34,523 nucleotides of DNA from Candidatus Thorarchaeota archaeon (lineage in GTDB: Archaea; Asgardarchaeota; Thorarchaeia; Thorarchaeales; Thorarchaeaceae): the NCBI GenBank assembly GCA_004524595.1, contig SDOA01000035.1, forward strand, positions 1 to 34,523, given 5' to 3'. Both the position numbers and the translations under genes were made by a program. This document shows positions 1-7,704 of this stretch, piece by piece; the stretch's first letter is position 1; every line of letters begins with the position of its first letter. The notes below the pieces were generated by a model, which saw only the letters and a program-made list of their open reading frames with translations, had not been told where the DNA came from and did not search any database.

Positions 1-1193
1 ATATCATCCCGCTTGACTGGAAGCGAAATGTTATGGAGACCACCTCGTATTGTATGGTTCTCGATAGGAGTACGCTCACCAAAGAGCCAAGGTGTGAAGA
101 TAAGTCCATTACTACCTGGAGGAACATTCTCGACAATTTTGTCAAATTCCTGATAGACCTCTGGATTGTTGAACCGATTAGGATCATCACAAAAGAGTAC
201 ATTGTCTCTCAAAAACTTGAGACATGCCCCTGCGGTCTCTTGTTCATTCGCAACGAAATATCTTCCAGGTATTGATGATGGAAGTGCCGCCATATTGTGA
301 GTGATATCAGTCTTCTTGAAGGGTACATGGCAGATTATCCAGCTACTTGTACCGACGTAAATATGTCCCTCGAAATCTTGCACAGCCCCAGAACCAATAA
401 CAGCAGATTGCAAGTCTGGAGACCCAACAACGACTTTTGTATCGGTATTGACACCCAGTTCATGAGCGACTTCCTCCTTTACAATACCGAGAATGTCCAC
501 TGCTCTCAGCAAACGCGGTAGTTTCTCTTCGTCTATTCCCATCTTACGAATCAGACTTTTGTTATAATGAACATTGTTGATATCACGAATATCAGTTACC
601 CAATGAAGCATAATTGAATCAAAAGAGGCAGCAAATTTGCCTGTGAGTCGAAGGTTGAGGTAATCTTTGGGCTCTAAGAACTTGTAGGTTGACTCGTAAA
701 CATGTGGTCGCTCGTTCTTGATGTAGAGAATGTGAGCAATGGGATCTTTTCCACTCTTTGCAGGCAGACCTCCAGATGAACGCAACCATCGAGCAATATT
801 GAGAATACCATAACCTGAGATATTGATGATGCCCTCATTCTTCTCTCGAATATAAGACTCACCACGAGAGTCCATCCAAATGATGGCATTCATCAGATGT
901 TTCCCATCTGAGTCAACAGCAACAGTACCTGACCATTGACTAGATACACAAATTGCCACAAGGTCTTCTTTTGGAACTAATTGTTTTGTAAGAAGACGTC
1001 GTGTCGCCTTGACAAAAGCAGTCCACCATTCATCAGGATCCTGCTCTGCTCCTCCATCAGGATAGAGATAGAGAGGTGTGTCTTCATACTCGAATGCCAA
1101 TATTTCGCCACAGGTGTCAGCAAGAGCTACCTTCATTGCAGATGTACCATGATCAACTGCAATGATGTACTTCTTCACTCTCTCCGGTGTCAT
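1..1193 (-). CDS. FGGY-family carbohydrate kinase (xylulokinase-like), 3' end cut by window edge
   Basis: I translated this by hand from the minus strand. The frame is open from an ATG at 1193 to the left edge, about 397 residues with no stop, so the C-terminus lies outside the window. FGGY kinases phosphorylate pentoses, glycerol or related polyols with ATP in the cytosol. Visible marks are the N-terminal phosphate-binding loop (DHGTSAMK, about residues 13-20), the substrate-domain motif IIWMDSRGE, and the second-domain segment GSPDLQSAVIGSGAV followed by YVGTSSW. The spacing suits a roughly 500-residue protein. Substrate cannot be decided; the overall look is closer to xylulokinase than to glycerol kinase. 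A TATA-like box and a short inverted repeat lie just upstream, and a weak SD (GGTTAGGG) precedes the ATG. A second, clearly different FGGY kinase lies at 30821-32341. Confidence 0.88.
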   Translation of the reverse strand, partial: MTPERVKKYIIAVDHGTSAMKVALADTCGEILAFEYEDTPLYLYPDGGAEQDPDEWWTAFVKATRRLLTKQLVPKEDLVAICVSSQWSGTVAVDSDGKHLMNAIIWMDSRGESYIREKNEGIINISGYGILNIARWLRSSGGLPAKSGKDPIAHILYIKNERPHVYESTYKFLEPKDYLNLRLTGKFAASFDSIMLHWVTDIRDINNVHYNKSLIRKMGIDEEKLPRLLRAVDILGIVKEEVAHELGVNTDTKVVVGSPDLQSAVIGSGAVQDFEGHIYVGTSSWIICHVPFKKTDITHNMAALPSSIPGRYFVANEQETAGACLKFLRDNVLFCDDPNRFNNPEVYQEFDKIVENVPPGSNGLIFTPWLFGERTPIENHTIRGGLHNISLPVKRDD

Positions 1194-1201
1194 TTCCCTA
1201 A

Positions 1202-1235
1202 CCTATTGTTCTAATAGGCAAACGACCATATATAC
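1202..1235 (-). promoter_or_regulatory. Promoter with operator-like inverted repeat for the left-edge FGGY kinase
   Basis: Read on the minus strand, a TATA-like element (GTATATATG, 1227-1235) sits about 26 nt before a likely start point near 1205, leaving a leader of about 11 nt. Between the box and the ATG is a perfect 6-bp inverted repeat, CCTATT-GTTCT-AATAGG (1202-1218), which overlaps the predicted start point. Such a placement fits a repressor site, but this is inferred from position and symmetry alone. Confidence 0.4.
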
Positions 1236-1250
1236 AGTACCAATTTTTGA

Positions 1251-2465
1251 TTACATCTGAAGACGTTCCACTTTTCCATTTTTGTCGATGGATTCTATGA
1301 TAAGTGGTGACTCGCCGCCAGTCATTTTGTCGAGTTTGAGATGCTCCTGCATCAGACCTAGGAAATCCAGCGGATTTACACAAGCCTCAGGAGGAAGCAC
1401 GCCTTTTTCAGTTATCTTCCCTCTCTCCATGAGGACTGTTCCAAGGGCTGCTGGGATACCAGTTCCCTCTCCCATGGATTGACCAATTGAGGCCATGGAG
1501 AAGTCATACTGCTTAAACTCACCATCTTCAATTCCTTTTATTGTGATCTTTAGACATCCTCTTTGTTCTCCGAAGTTGGTCTCTCTGAGGATTCGCTCTC
1601 TCTCTTTGATAATAAAAGCAATCGCAAAATCCCTCGGAACAACGTCTTGGCCACCAACTTTGAGAGGTTCTTCATCCACAATCCCAAGCCTGGCAATTTC
1701 TTGGATCATGCGATAATACTCAGGAGGTATCACACATCCGAGATTTGTCACTCGTTTGCATTTGATATAGTTCGGAAGGGTGATTGTTTCAGGATGGGGA
1801 TATGGATAACATCGGTATTTTCCGACACAGTGAAACTCAATGTCCTCTTCTAATGCTTTCCCGCTCTCCCCAAAATAGTCAACAGTAGTAAATTTGCCGT
1901 CAAGGTACATAGGAATCGGTGAGGTCATGCTATGAATTCTATGGGCTACAACTGCAGCACCTTCTGTTGGTTCACCACCATGAGCATGGAGAATATCAAT
2001 AGAGTCCACTTCATCAAGCATCAGAGTAGCACAGAATTTTACAAGCAAGTTTGCTACACCTGGAGAACTACCCATTCCAGTGAGTGCTGAGATATCAGCC
2101 TTCTTTGCAGCATCATTCATTTCGAGAAGTTTCTTGGTTGCATCATAGTCATCGCATACATCCACATAGTTGATTTTCGATTCAATAACAGCCTTCAAAA
2201 CAATTGGACCAAGTCTGTAGAAAGGACCACAGCAATTGAGAACAACATCAGAGCCTTTGATTGCCTTTTTAATTTCTTCAGGGTTGGTGGCATCGACTCT
2301 GAAGGAAGATAGACACTCATCTCCAATCTGGGATACACATTCATTGGCCTTATCGAGGTCGATGTCTCCAATAATAATCTCTGAGAAGTCTCCTGATGAC
2401 ACGAGAGTCTTGACAGCAACTGTGCCAACTACTCCGCATCCACCTAAGACAGTTACTCGCGACAT
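1251..2465 (-). CDS. Saccharopine dehydrogenase-like NAD(P)-dependent oxidoreductase
   Basis: This 404-residue protein begins with a Rossmann dinucleotide loop (VTVLGGCGVVG, residues 4-14), followed by an acidic residue after strand 2 (GDIDLDKA), as in the saccharopine dehydrogenase/Lys9 family. The family segments DVVLNCCGPF and LTGMGSSPGVANLL are present, then a mixed alpha/beta substrate domain. Family members catalyse NAD(P)-linked C-N bond reactions on amino-acid substrates such as saccharopine or carboxynorspermidine. No lysine or polyamine genes are nearby, so the substrate is open. A TATA-like CTAAATAG at 2488-2495 lies about 26 nt before the ATG, suggesting a leaderless transcript. 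It may be transcribed alone; the next minus-strand gene upstream begins 866 nt away and has its own SD. Confidence 0.85.
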   Translation of the reverse strand: MSRVTVLGGCGVVGTVAVKTLVSSGDFSEIIIGDIDLDKANECVSQIGDECLSSFRVDATNPEEIKKAIKGSDVVLNCCGPFYRLGPIVLKAVIESKINYVDVCDDYDATKKLLEMNDAAKKADISALTGMGSSPGVANLLVKFCATLMLDEVDSIDILHAHGGEPTEGAAVVAHRIHSMTSPIPMYLDGKFTTVDYFGESGKALEEDIEFHCVGKYRCYPYPHPETITLPNYIKCKRVTNLGCVIPPEYYRMIQEIARLGIVDEEPLKVGGQDVVPRDFAIAFIIKERERILRETNFGEQRGCLKITIKGIEDGEFKQYDFSMASIGQSMGEGTGIPAALGTVLMERGKITEKGVLPPEACVNPLDFLGLMQEHLKLDKMTGGESPLIIESIDKNGKVERLQM

Positions 2466-2584
2466 ATAGAAGCTTTAATCATACCGTCTATTTAGGTATA
2501 ATGGATGATTGTATTCAAATGAAGTTCAGTTGGTTGTATATTCCATTCTGGTACTCTTTACAGAGATCTACGAATGACAGAATT

Positions 2585-3331
2585 CTATTTACTGCTTTTT
2601 TCTTCTAATGTTACCAAATCACCTATTTCTACAGCGAGATAATCGATTGCGCTTTGATTCTTTGCTGAAAATTCAATTGTGCCAGCACTTCCAATGATGG
2701 CAAAGATACCAGTGTCAGGTCCTTCAGCATAGGTTGTGTACAAACTAATCTCTCTTATCTTTTCATTTACAGAGAGCCAAAAGTGATTTTTGCTGGTTGG
2801 TGGTATATTCGTCACAATGTTTCCAAAGTGATCGATTCGAACGACCTCCCCTGAATTTTCTTGGTAATGAAAGACCAGTGGAACTGAGAGACTATTCAAT
2901 GGTATCCCTAGTTCTTCAGCAGAGGTTCCTCGATGATAGCGACCTGCAGCAACTGCAAAGACATCTCTACCATGAAAAGTACTTGATACAGTCGGGTTAA
3001 TTGTAATGGAATATGCCTTGTAAGATGATAGTTCTGTTAATGTTGGAAATAACAGACCATTATCAGGACCAATAAAGATGTACTCAGAAGTTTCAACTAG
3101 AACCGCATCGCGTGAGGTTCCCACACCAGGGTCAACAACACACACAAAGATGGAGTTCTTGGGAAAATACCTATATGATTTGAGTAAAACCCATGCTGCT
3201 TCGCGGACTGATTGAGGAGAGATTGAGTGTGTGAGATCGATGATGCGCGCATTACTATCGATGCTAAGAATGACACCTTTCATTACACCAACATATTCAG
3301 ATTCTCCGAAATCAGTCAATAAGATAATCAA
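2585..3331 (-). CDS. SAM hydroxide adenosyltransferase (DUF62 family)
   Basis: 248 residues, full length for the family, which splits S-adenosyl-L-methionine with water/hydroxide into adenosine and methionine. The conserved Asp-Arg-His set is present: D67 and R74 in DPGVGTSR, and H120 in HGRDVFAVAAG. The N-terminal LTDFG, GPDNG (88-92) and DHFGN (167-171) also match. Halogenase relatives (chlorinase, fluorinase) share the fold, but the Asp-Arg-His arrangement favours the hydrolytic enzyme. The start is a TTG supported by an AGGTGG SD about 8 nt upstream. That SD overlaps the stop of the preceding ATP-NAD kinase gene (11-nt gap), so the two are probably translationally coupled. Confidence 0.93.
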   Translation of the reverse strand: MIILLTDFGESEYVGVMKGVILSIDSNARIIDLTHSISPQSVREAAWVLLKSYRYFPKNSIFVCVVDPGVGTSRDAVLVETSEYIFIGPDNGLLFPTLTELSSYKAYSITINPTVSSTFHGRDVFAVAAGRYHRGTSAEELGIPLNSLSVPLVFHYQENSGEVVRIDHFGNIVTNIPPTSKNHFWLSVNEKIREISLYTTYAEGPDTGIFAIIGSAGTIEFSAKNQSAIDYLAVEIGDLVTLEEKSSK

Positions 3332-3342
3332 TTCCGAACCAC

Positions 3343-4470
3343 CTACTCAATCTTCACCAGTCTAATCTCGTTATAATCAGTAATGACCCGGATATAACCT
3401 CTGAGAGATTCGTCAACGGATGCATCGCCGGTGTCCACTTTAAACGTTCCACCCTCAATGCCTCTCAATTTCGCAGGAGTGGAAATTACGATAATATGGT
3501 CATGTCCAACTCGTTCAATCACACCCGGACTAATCTGTTGATTTCCACGACCAAATAACATACCTTGGTGACCAATAGGTGATACAATGATCCAAGTCTT
3601 TTGAAAATTATTAACTAGTTCGATAATTCGTGTCTCATTGACATCATTGAAAACATCTCCGTCTTGGTAGATATCAACTCCAAGTATGGTCTTCTTCACA
3701 CCGAGAACATCAGCTACACTCTTTACGGTGGTTCCAGGTCCTAGAATGTATGTTCCACCTGATATCATCTGCTCAACAACATACTTTGCGATGGCCTCTT
3801 GAGCCTCATGTTCATTTACAGTTTCAGGACTAGCCTGTTTTGCTCCTTGAAACCTCGCTGGAACTGTTGGACCCCTCATGTACCCGTAGAGTCTAATGAT
3901 GAAACGGTCCTCTCTGAATGCTCCCTCGTCTGCATCCATGATCTCAAATTCCGTGACGCCAGCAGCACCATCACTGACTAGACCAACTACCTCTGCGGCA
4001 TCAGGCGGACTGACAACAAAAATACCACTATACATCTTCACACCGGAAGGAACGCCAACGACTAGTAGATCATCAAACTTGTGTTCAATGATTGCATCCA
4101 AGATATCACGAGCTGTACCATCTCCTCCAACAAAGACCATTAATCGCACTCCTTCATTATAGAGAGCTCGGACACAGTTCGAGGTGTCTTGAGATGTTGT
4201 CTTCTCGCTGATATCGACATCAACGACGCGATGATTAAAATCAATCTCACAAGCCATATCATCGCCCATCTGTCCTGGACACACTAGAAGGTCTATGTCT
4301 GAATCATTCCTAAAACGACTCTTGAGTGCCTTCAGGAATTCGCAGGCGCGTCTTGGAGCAACAGGTTGAGCACCACGTCTCACAGCCTCTTCAACCACAC
4401 CATCAGTACCTTTGAGACCAACGCGACCACCCATACCAGCGATAGGATTGACAAGTAGACCAACAAGCAC
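3343..4470 (-). CDS. ATP-NAD kinase family protein (AcoX-like)
   Basis: 375 residues with the NAD kinase fold signatures: NPIAGMGG at 8-15 and the phosphate-binding GGDGT at 115-119. Length and the N-terminal NPIAG motif place it with the long AcoX/COG3199 group rather than the roughly 270-residue PpnK NAD kinases. The expected reaction is ATP-dependent phosphorylation of NAD or a small substrate, but the group's true substrate is not settled. The start appears to be GTG at 4470. It lies directly upstream of the SAM hydroxide adenosyltransferase gene with an 11-nt gap, forming a two-gene operon. The pairing hints at a role in cofactor turnover, which is inference. Confidence 0.85.
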   Translation of the reverse strand: MLVGLLVNPIAGMGGRVGLKGTDGVVEEAVRRGAQPVAPRRACEFLKALKSRFRNDSDIDLLVCPGQMGDDMACEIDFNHRVVDVDISEKTTSQDTSNCVRALYNEGVRLMVFVGGDGTARDILDAIIEHKFDDLLVVGVPSGVKMYSGIFVVSPPDAAEVVGLVSDGAAGVTEFEIMDADEGAFREDRFIIRLYGYMRGPTVPARFQGAKQASPETVNEHEAQEAIAKYVVEQMISGGTYILGPGTTVKSVADVLGVKKTILGVDIYQDGDVFNDVNETRIIELVNNFQKTWIIVSPIGHQGMLFGRGNQQISPGVIERVGHDHIIVISTPAKLRGIEGGTFKVDTGDASVDESLRGYIRVITDYNEIRLVKIE

Positions 4471-4542
4471 GAAGATTCACAACCCATTGTTTCTATTCAG
4501 GCGCTTCTACTCTAAAGCAGTTCCGATTTGAGTTCATTTTTG

Positions 4543-5124
4543 TCACTGTAATGCATCAACTTGTGCGGCGGACTGAATCCAGAATGACAACCTGACAAGC
4601 ACTTCTTCAAGAAAACGTTCACGGTCATTAAGTGTTGCGTCCTCAGGCCATCGATTCTTACGGTAGTCGTCAAACTTCTTGAACTCTTTACCCCATTTTG
4701 TCGTCAAGGGAATGTTGACGTATTTGTCAGCTGCAGTGTTCAATGCGCGAATGAGGGTGACAAAGTCAAACTTAAGCCGGAAGATCCATTTTCGAATGGC
4801 TACGAAAAATGCACGGTCATTCATCAGATCCCAATGAAGCGGTTTTAGTGCTTCTCTATCAGCTGCATCAATTCGCCCAGAGTTAAAGCTGCAGTTCTTA
4901 TCATAATTACATCGAGCCCTGACAAAGAGCTTCTGCTTTGACAGCCAGAGGATTATCTCGTGCTCCCCCTTTGTCTTCATCAGTTCTTTATGCTTCCCTC
5001 CTGGAAAGATGAGTTCGAGCACACCGCCTTCCTTGAATTTCCCTCCAGCTTTGAAATATAGCTCCAATGCGCGTGAGAGAACAGGAATTGTATTAACTGG
5101 ATAATAATCATCAGGGTCGGGCAT
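4543..5124 (-). CDS. Conserved-looking protein of unknown function
   Basis: 193 residues starting at ATG (MPDPDDYYP). I do not recognise the family. It is soluble, rich in aromatic and basic residues (WIFRLKFDFVTLI, KWGKEFKKFDDY), with no signal peptide, transmembrane segment or obvious catalytic motif. Only two cysteines are present, near residues 62 and 68 (CNYDKNC), too few for a classic zinc finger. It starts 82 nt after the small GTPase stop on the same strand, so it may share that transcript. Partnership with the GTPase is only a guess from adjacency. Confidence 0.7.
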   Translation of the reverse strand: MPDPDDYYPVNTIPVLSRALELYFKAGGKFKEGGVLELIFPGGKHKELMKTKGEHEIILWLSKQKLFVRARCNYDKNCSFNSGRIDAADREALKPLHWDLMNDRAFFVAIRKWIFRLKFDFVTLIRALNTAADKYVNIPLTTKWGKEFKKFDDYRKNRWPEDATLNDRERFLEEVLVRLSFWIQSAAQVDALQ

Positions 5125-5206
5125 GAGTCTATTCCACCATACAGTTCTTCCTGTTATGGTGATGTACTAATCACAATAAGAAGGTAATTGATTACAGCTA
5201 TGGAGA

Positions 5207-5749
5207 TTATATCTTCTCGCGAGAAGTGACAAGAATCCTGGCTAGTTGTTCGAAGATGTCAACAATCCCCTCACCAGTCTTTGCTGATGATTCGAGGTAT
5301 GGCATACCATGATTATCCGCGAATTCATGACCCTCAGAGGGCTCTACGACACGATCAGGTAGATCAGTCTTATTGGCAACGAGAACTAAGGGGATATCCT
5401 TCCCAATTGCTTTCCTCAATTCATCAAGCCATTCCTCAAGCACAATGAAGGTCCTTCGACGGGTCACATCATAGACTAGCAGACCTCCACTACTACCTCG
5501 GTAGTACATTGGACGGAGAATTTGGAAACGTGATTGGCCTGCAACGTCCCAGATCTGTAATTTAACGGTTGTTCTGCTCGAATCTGGTTTTATGATTTCT
5601 ACATTTTTGACAGCAAATTGCGAGCCAATGGTTGTCTTATAATCCGTCCTGAAGAATCCGTGGGAAAAACGCGTGACAATCGCAGTCTTCCCAACCGCAC
5701 CTTCTCCTAGAACAACGATCTTGAAGAGGAAGTCGTAAGTACTACTCAT
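5207..5749 (-). CDS. Ras/Rab-like small GTPase (Asgard type)
   Basis: 180 residues with a full set of G motifs. G1 is GEGAVGKT (15-22); the switch I threonine is T39/T40 in KTTIG; G3 is WDVAGQ with the catalytic-type Gln at 72; G4 is NKTD (126-129); G5 is SSAK (154-157). The WDVAGQ form and the YYRG stretch are Rab/Ras-like rather than Arf-like. There is no C-terminal cysteine or CAAX-like box and no N-terminal amphipathic extension, so membrane attachment by prenylation is not indicated. An SD (GGAGGG, 8 nt before ATG) and an upstream AT-rich TATA-like element support the start. Such GTPases are many in Asgard archaea and rare in other archaea, so this gene is the main lineage clue. Confidence 0.95.
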   Translation of the reverse strand: MSSTYDFLFKIVVLGEGAVGKTAIVTRFSHGFFRTDYKTTIGSQFAVKNVEIIKPDSSRTTVKLQIWDVAGQSRFQILRPMYYRGSSGGLLVYDVTRRRTFIVLEEWLDELRKAIGKDIPLVLVANKTDLPDRVVEPSEGHEFADNHGMPYLESSAKTGEGIVDIFEQLARILVTSREKI

Positions 5750-5754
5750 GGAAC

Positions 5755-5793
5755 AACCCTCCGGATGTAGAAGAGACCCGTACTAATATTTTT
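5755..5793 (-). promoter_or_regulatory. Promoter and SD of the small GTPase gene
   Basis: On the minus strand an AT-rich TATA-like element (AAAAATATTA, 5784-5793) lies about 26 nt before a probable start point near 5763-5765. A strong SD, GGAGGG (5757-5762), is 8 nt before the ATG at 5749. The rest of the 5750-6019 gap shows no gene, tRNA or clear structure. Confidence 0.4.
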
Positions 5794-6019
5794 GACTACG
5801 ATGTTGACATATGAAGAGTCTGTGTGTGTATTCATCCAAAGTCCCCGTGCAGTCAGTTCATGTGAATCGTTGATACGCGGTCAAAGCGTAAGAGGTTGAA
5901 TGAACCTAATAAGGTTTCGCGAGATGTTGAACTGATATCTGAAGGGATATTGAATGAGGAAAAGTATCTTTCTGCTATGTCTATCCAGAGGGTATCCTGA
6001 TAAAACAGCGTATAGAATC

Positions 6020-6637
6020 TCAGATAGTAGAGTCAGTAGGAGTCACGTGATATTCCAAGTCTTCATCAGTCTTCATTCTTTGATACTTTAACCAAAACAG
6101 AAGGAAGAGAAGCGAGAGCAATCCAATAATCACGTAAAGAAGAATCACATCCAGATTAAGAACAGTGGGCAACATAATAAGCGTGAAACCGATGAGAAGG
6201 GCACTCACACCAAGAATAGAAAAGATTGTTCCAGAGATTGTGAATTTATACTTTTGAGGGATTCCAATGCCATAGCCCATAGCGAGTCCTGCTAGAGAGC
6301 CAAGATATGACAATGAGATGACCTGAATCTGATAAGAATTGAAGGTAGAAGCAATTGTACTAGTCCAACTGATAAGGTCATCACCACTTAGGCCATGAAT
6401 TGCAGAACCACTCCAGACTGCGAAGAAACCAATTGAATTCATGACCAGAAAACCAGAGAGTGTTCCGATGAGTATTGTAGCAATTGCTGCTACACTCCAG
6501 GTGATGCTGATGCTCATCTTACGTGTGAGGAGTAATGCACAGAAACAGGTCACGATGAAAGCACTTCCTAGTCCTATTGCAATTCCGTCAAAAAGAGAGA
6601 CCTGTATCAATTCCATGAAAAAAGCATCTAGTTGCAT
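6020..6637 (-). CDS. Integral membrane protein of unknown function, about five helices
   Basis: 205 residues with five probable transmembrane segments, roughly at 15-37, 46-70, 104-126, 131-155 and 163-183, ending in a hydrophilic tail (about 20 residues). The C-terminal end after the last helix is positively charged (KYQRMK), suggesting a cytosolic tail. No family motif is recognised. The start is well supported: a GGTGAT SD is about 6 nt before the ATG, and a clean TATA box lies further upstream. It is separated from the GTPase gene downstream by 270 nt, so it is probably a single-gene transcript. Confidence 0.75.
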   Translation of the reverse strand: MQLDAFFMELIQVSLFDGIAIGLGSAFIVTCFCALLLTRKMSISITWSVAAIATILIGTLSGFLVMNSIGFFAVWSGSAIHGLSGDDLISWTSTIASTFNSYQIQVISLSYLGSLAGLAMGYGIGIPQKYKFTISGTIFSILGVSALLIGFTLIMLPTVLNLDVILLYVIIGLLSLLFLLFWLKYQRMKTDEDLEYHVTPTDSTI

Positions 6638-6643
6638 AAGAGT

Positions 6644-6685
6644 ATCACCGAGTTATTCGACTGGCAAGGACTATCGCATATAAAG
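6644..6685 (-). promoter_or_regulatory. TATA box and SD of the five-helix membrane protein gene
   Basis: Read on minus, CTTTATATG (6677-6685) is a good archaeal TATA box predicting a start near 6655. A GGTGAT SD (about 6644-6649), complementary to the 16S rRNA 3' end, precedes the ATG at 6637 by about 6 nt. Confidence 0.5.
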
Positions 6686-6808
6686 ATGCAGTTTGTCCTC
6701 TTTCTTTTCTTGATTTAGTCTGTAGAGTTTGTGGGTCCGATTGATGATCAATAATGCACTGGAAGTTGTTTTAGATGCTTTCTAACGAAACATGTAGATA
6801 GAGGTGGG

Positions 6809-7603
6809 CTAATGATTGTTCTCCACCCAGACAATGAATTTTCTCATCAATCTGTTAAATTCCTTGGGTTGTTCTATCATTGGAGTGTGGTCAGCATTCC
6901 GTACAATAGCCAAGTCAGATCTTGGCAGCTTTCTTACAAAGGTTTGAACAAGACTTGGAGGAATTACATCATCACATTCACCTACAAGGACAAAGACGGG
7001 AATATCAATCAACGAAAGCCTATCTGTGATATCAAATTTATCACAGGCACGTAAATCACGAGCCATGATATTTGGATTAGCAATACGAATGTCATTCTCA
7101 TACTTCTTGATCTTGTATGTGTCAGTATAATCCTCAAAGAATCGAGACTTGAGGAGGAATAGAGTGTCTTCCATTGCTTCTTTCACAAGACCCGTGGCTA
7201 GTTTTGAGAGGTCAAGGTCAGGAGAGGTGTCTACCAAGACCAAAGCCTTTGGGTTCACTTCATATCCATTAAGAAGATAGGCCATCGCAACACCACCACC
7301 CATACTGTGACCTATCATGATGAACTCCTGCAGGTCAAGATGACGAACCAGTGCATAGACTTCATGAGAATACCCGTCGATAATCGATGCCTCACCATCA
7401 TTACCCTCTGATTCTCCATGTCCTGACAAGTCAAGAGCAATTGTTCTGTGTGTCTTTGAGAACTCCTTCAGTTGCAGTGCCCAACAGATATGGGATGAAC
7501 CTGCGCCATGGACAAAGAGTAATGGGATACCTTTTGCTCGATCTTTGCGATTATCAACATCAACGTAATGCAGGGTCAGTCCGTTATATTGAAAGAAGGG
7601 CAT
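6809..7603 (-). CDS. Alpha/beta-fold hydrolase
   Basis: 264 residues with the canonical triad layout. The nucleophile is S100 in the elbow GHSMGGG (98-104), the acid is D211 or D212 (VGECDDVIPP), and the base is H239 (NADHTPM). The oxyanion-hole motif VHGAGSSH is at 31-38. The size and simple cap region suit a cytosolic esterase, lipase or C-C hydrolase; the substrate cannot be told. No signal peptide is seen. A TATA-like element in the minus reading (GATATAC, about 7629-7637) sits about 26 nt before the ATG, indicating a nearly leaderless message. It is divergent from the phosphosugar mutase gene. Confidence 0.92.
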   Translation of the reverse strand: MPFFQYNGLTLHYVDVDNRKDRAKGIPLLFVHGAGSSHICWALQLKEFSKTHRTIALDLSGHGESEGNDGEASIIDGYSHEVYALVRHLDLQEFIMIGHSMGGGVAMAYLLNGYEVNPKALVLVDTSPDLDLSKLATGLVKEAMEDTLFLLKSRFFEDYTDTYKIKKYENDIRIANPNIMARDLRACDKFDITDRLSLIDIPVFVLVGECDDVIPPSLVQTFVRKLPRSDLAIVRNADHTPMIEQPKEFNRLMRKFIVWVENNH

Positions 7604-7704
7604 GTGAATAATTGGGACTTTGTGTTATGTATATCTTTTCAAACTGTTATTGCACTTCAGGTATCTTTTTCTTAAGGCGGGATGAGAGATATGCAGTGAC
7701 TCCG

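Noticed and set aside
1495..1853. Plus-strand open frames inside the saccharopine dehydrogenase-like gene
   Set aside because: They are antisense shadows of a well-supported gene with family motifs, and have no promoter or SD of their own.
7612..7704. N-terminal extension of the phosphosugar mutase from the ATG at 7612
   Set aside because: The added 31 residues do not look like the family, whose proteins begin at the RLFGTTG segment; the region also carries the promoter of the divergent hydrolase.
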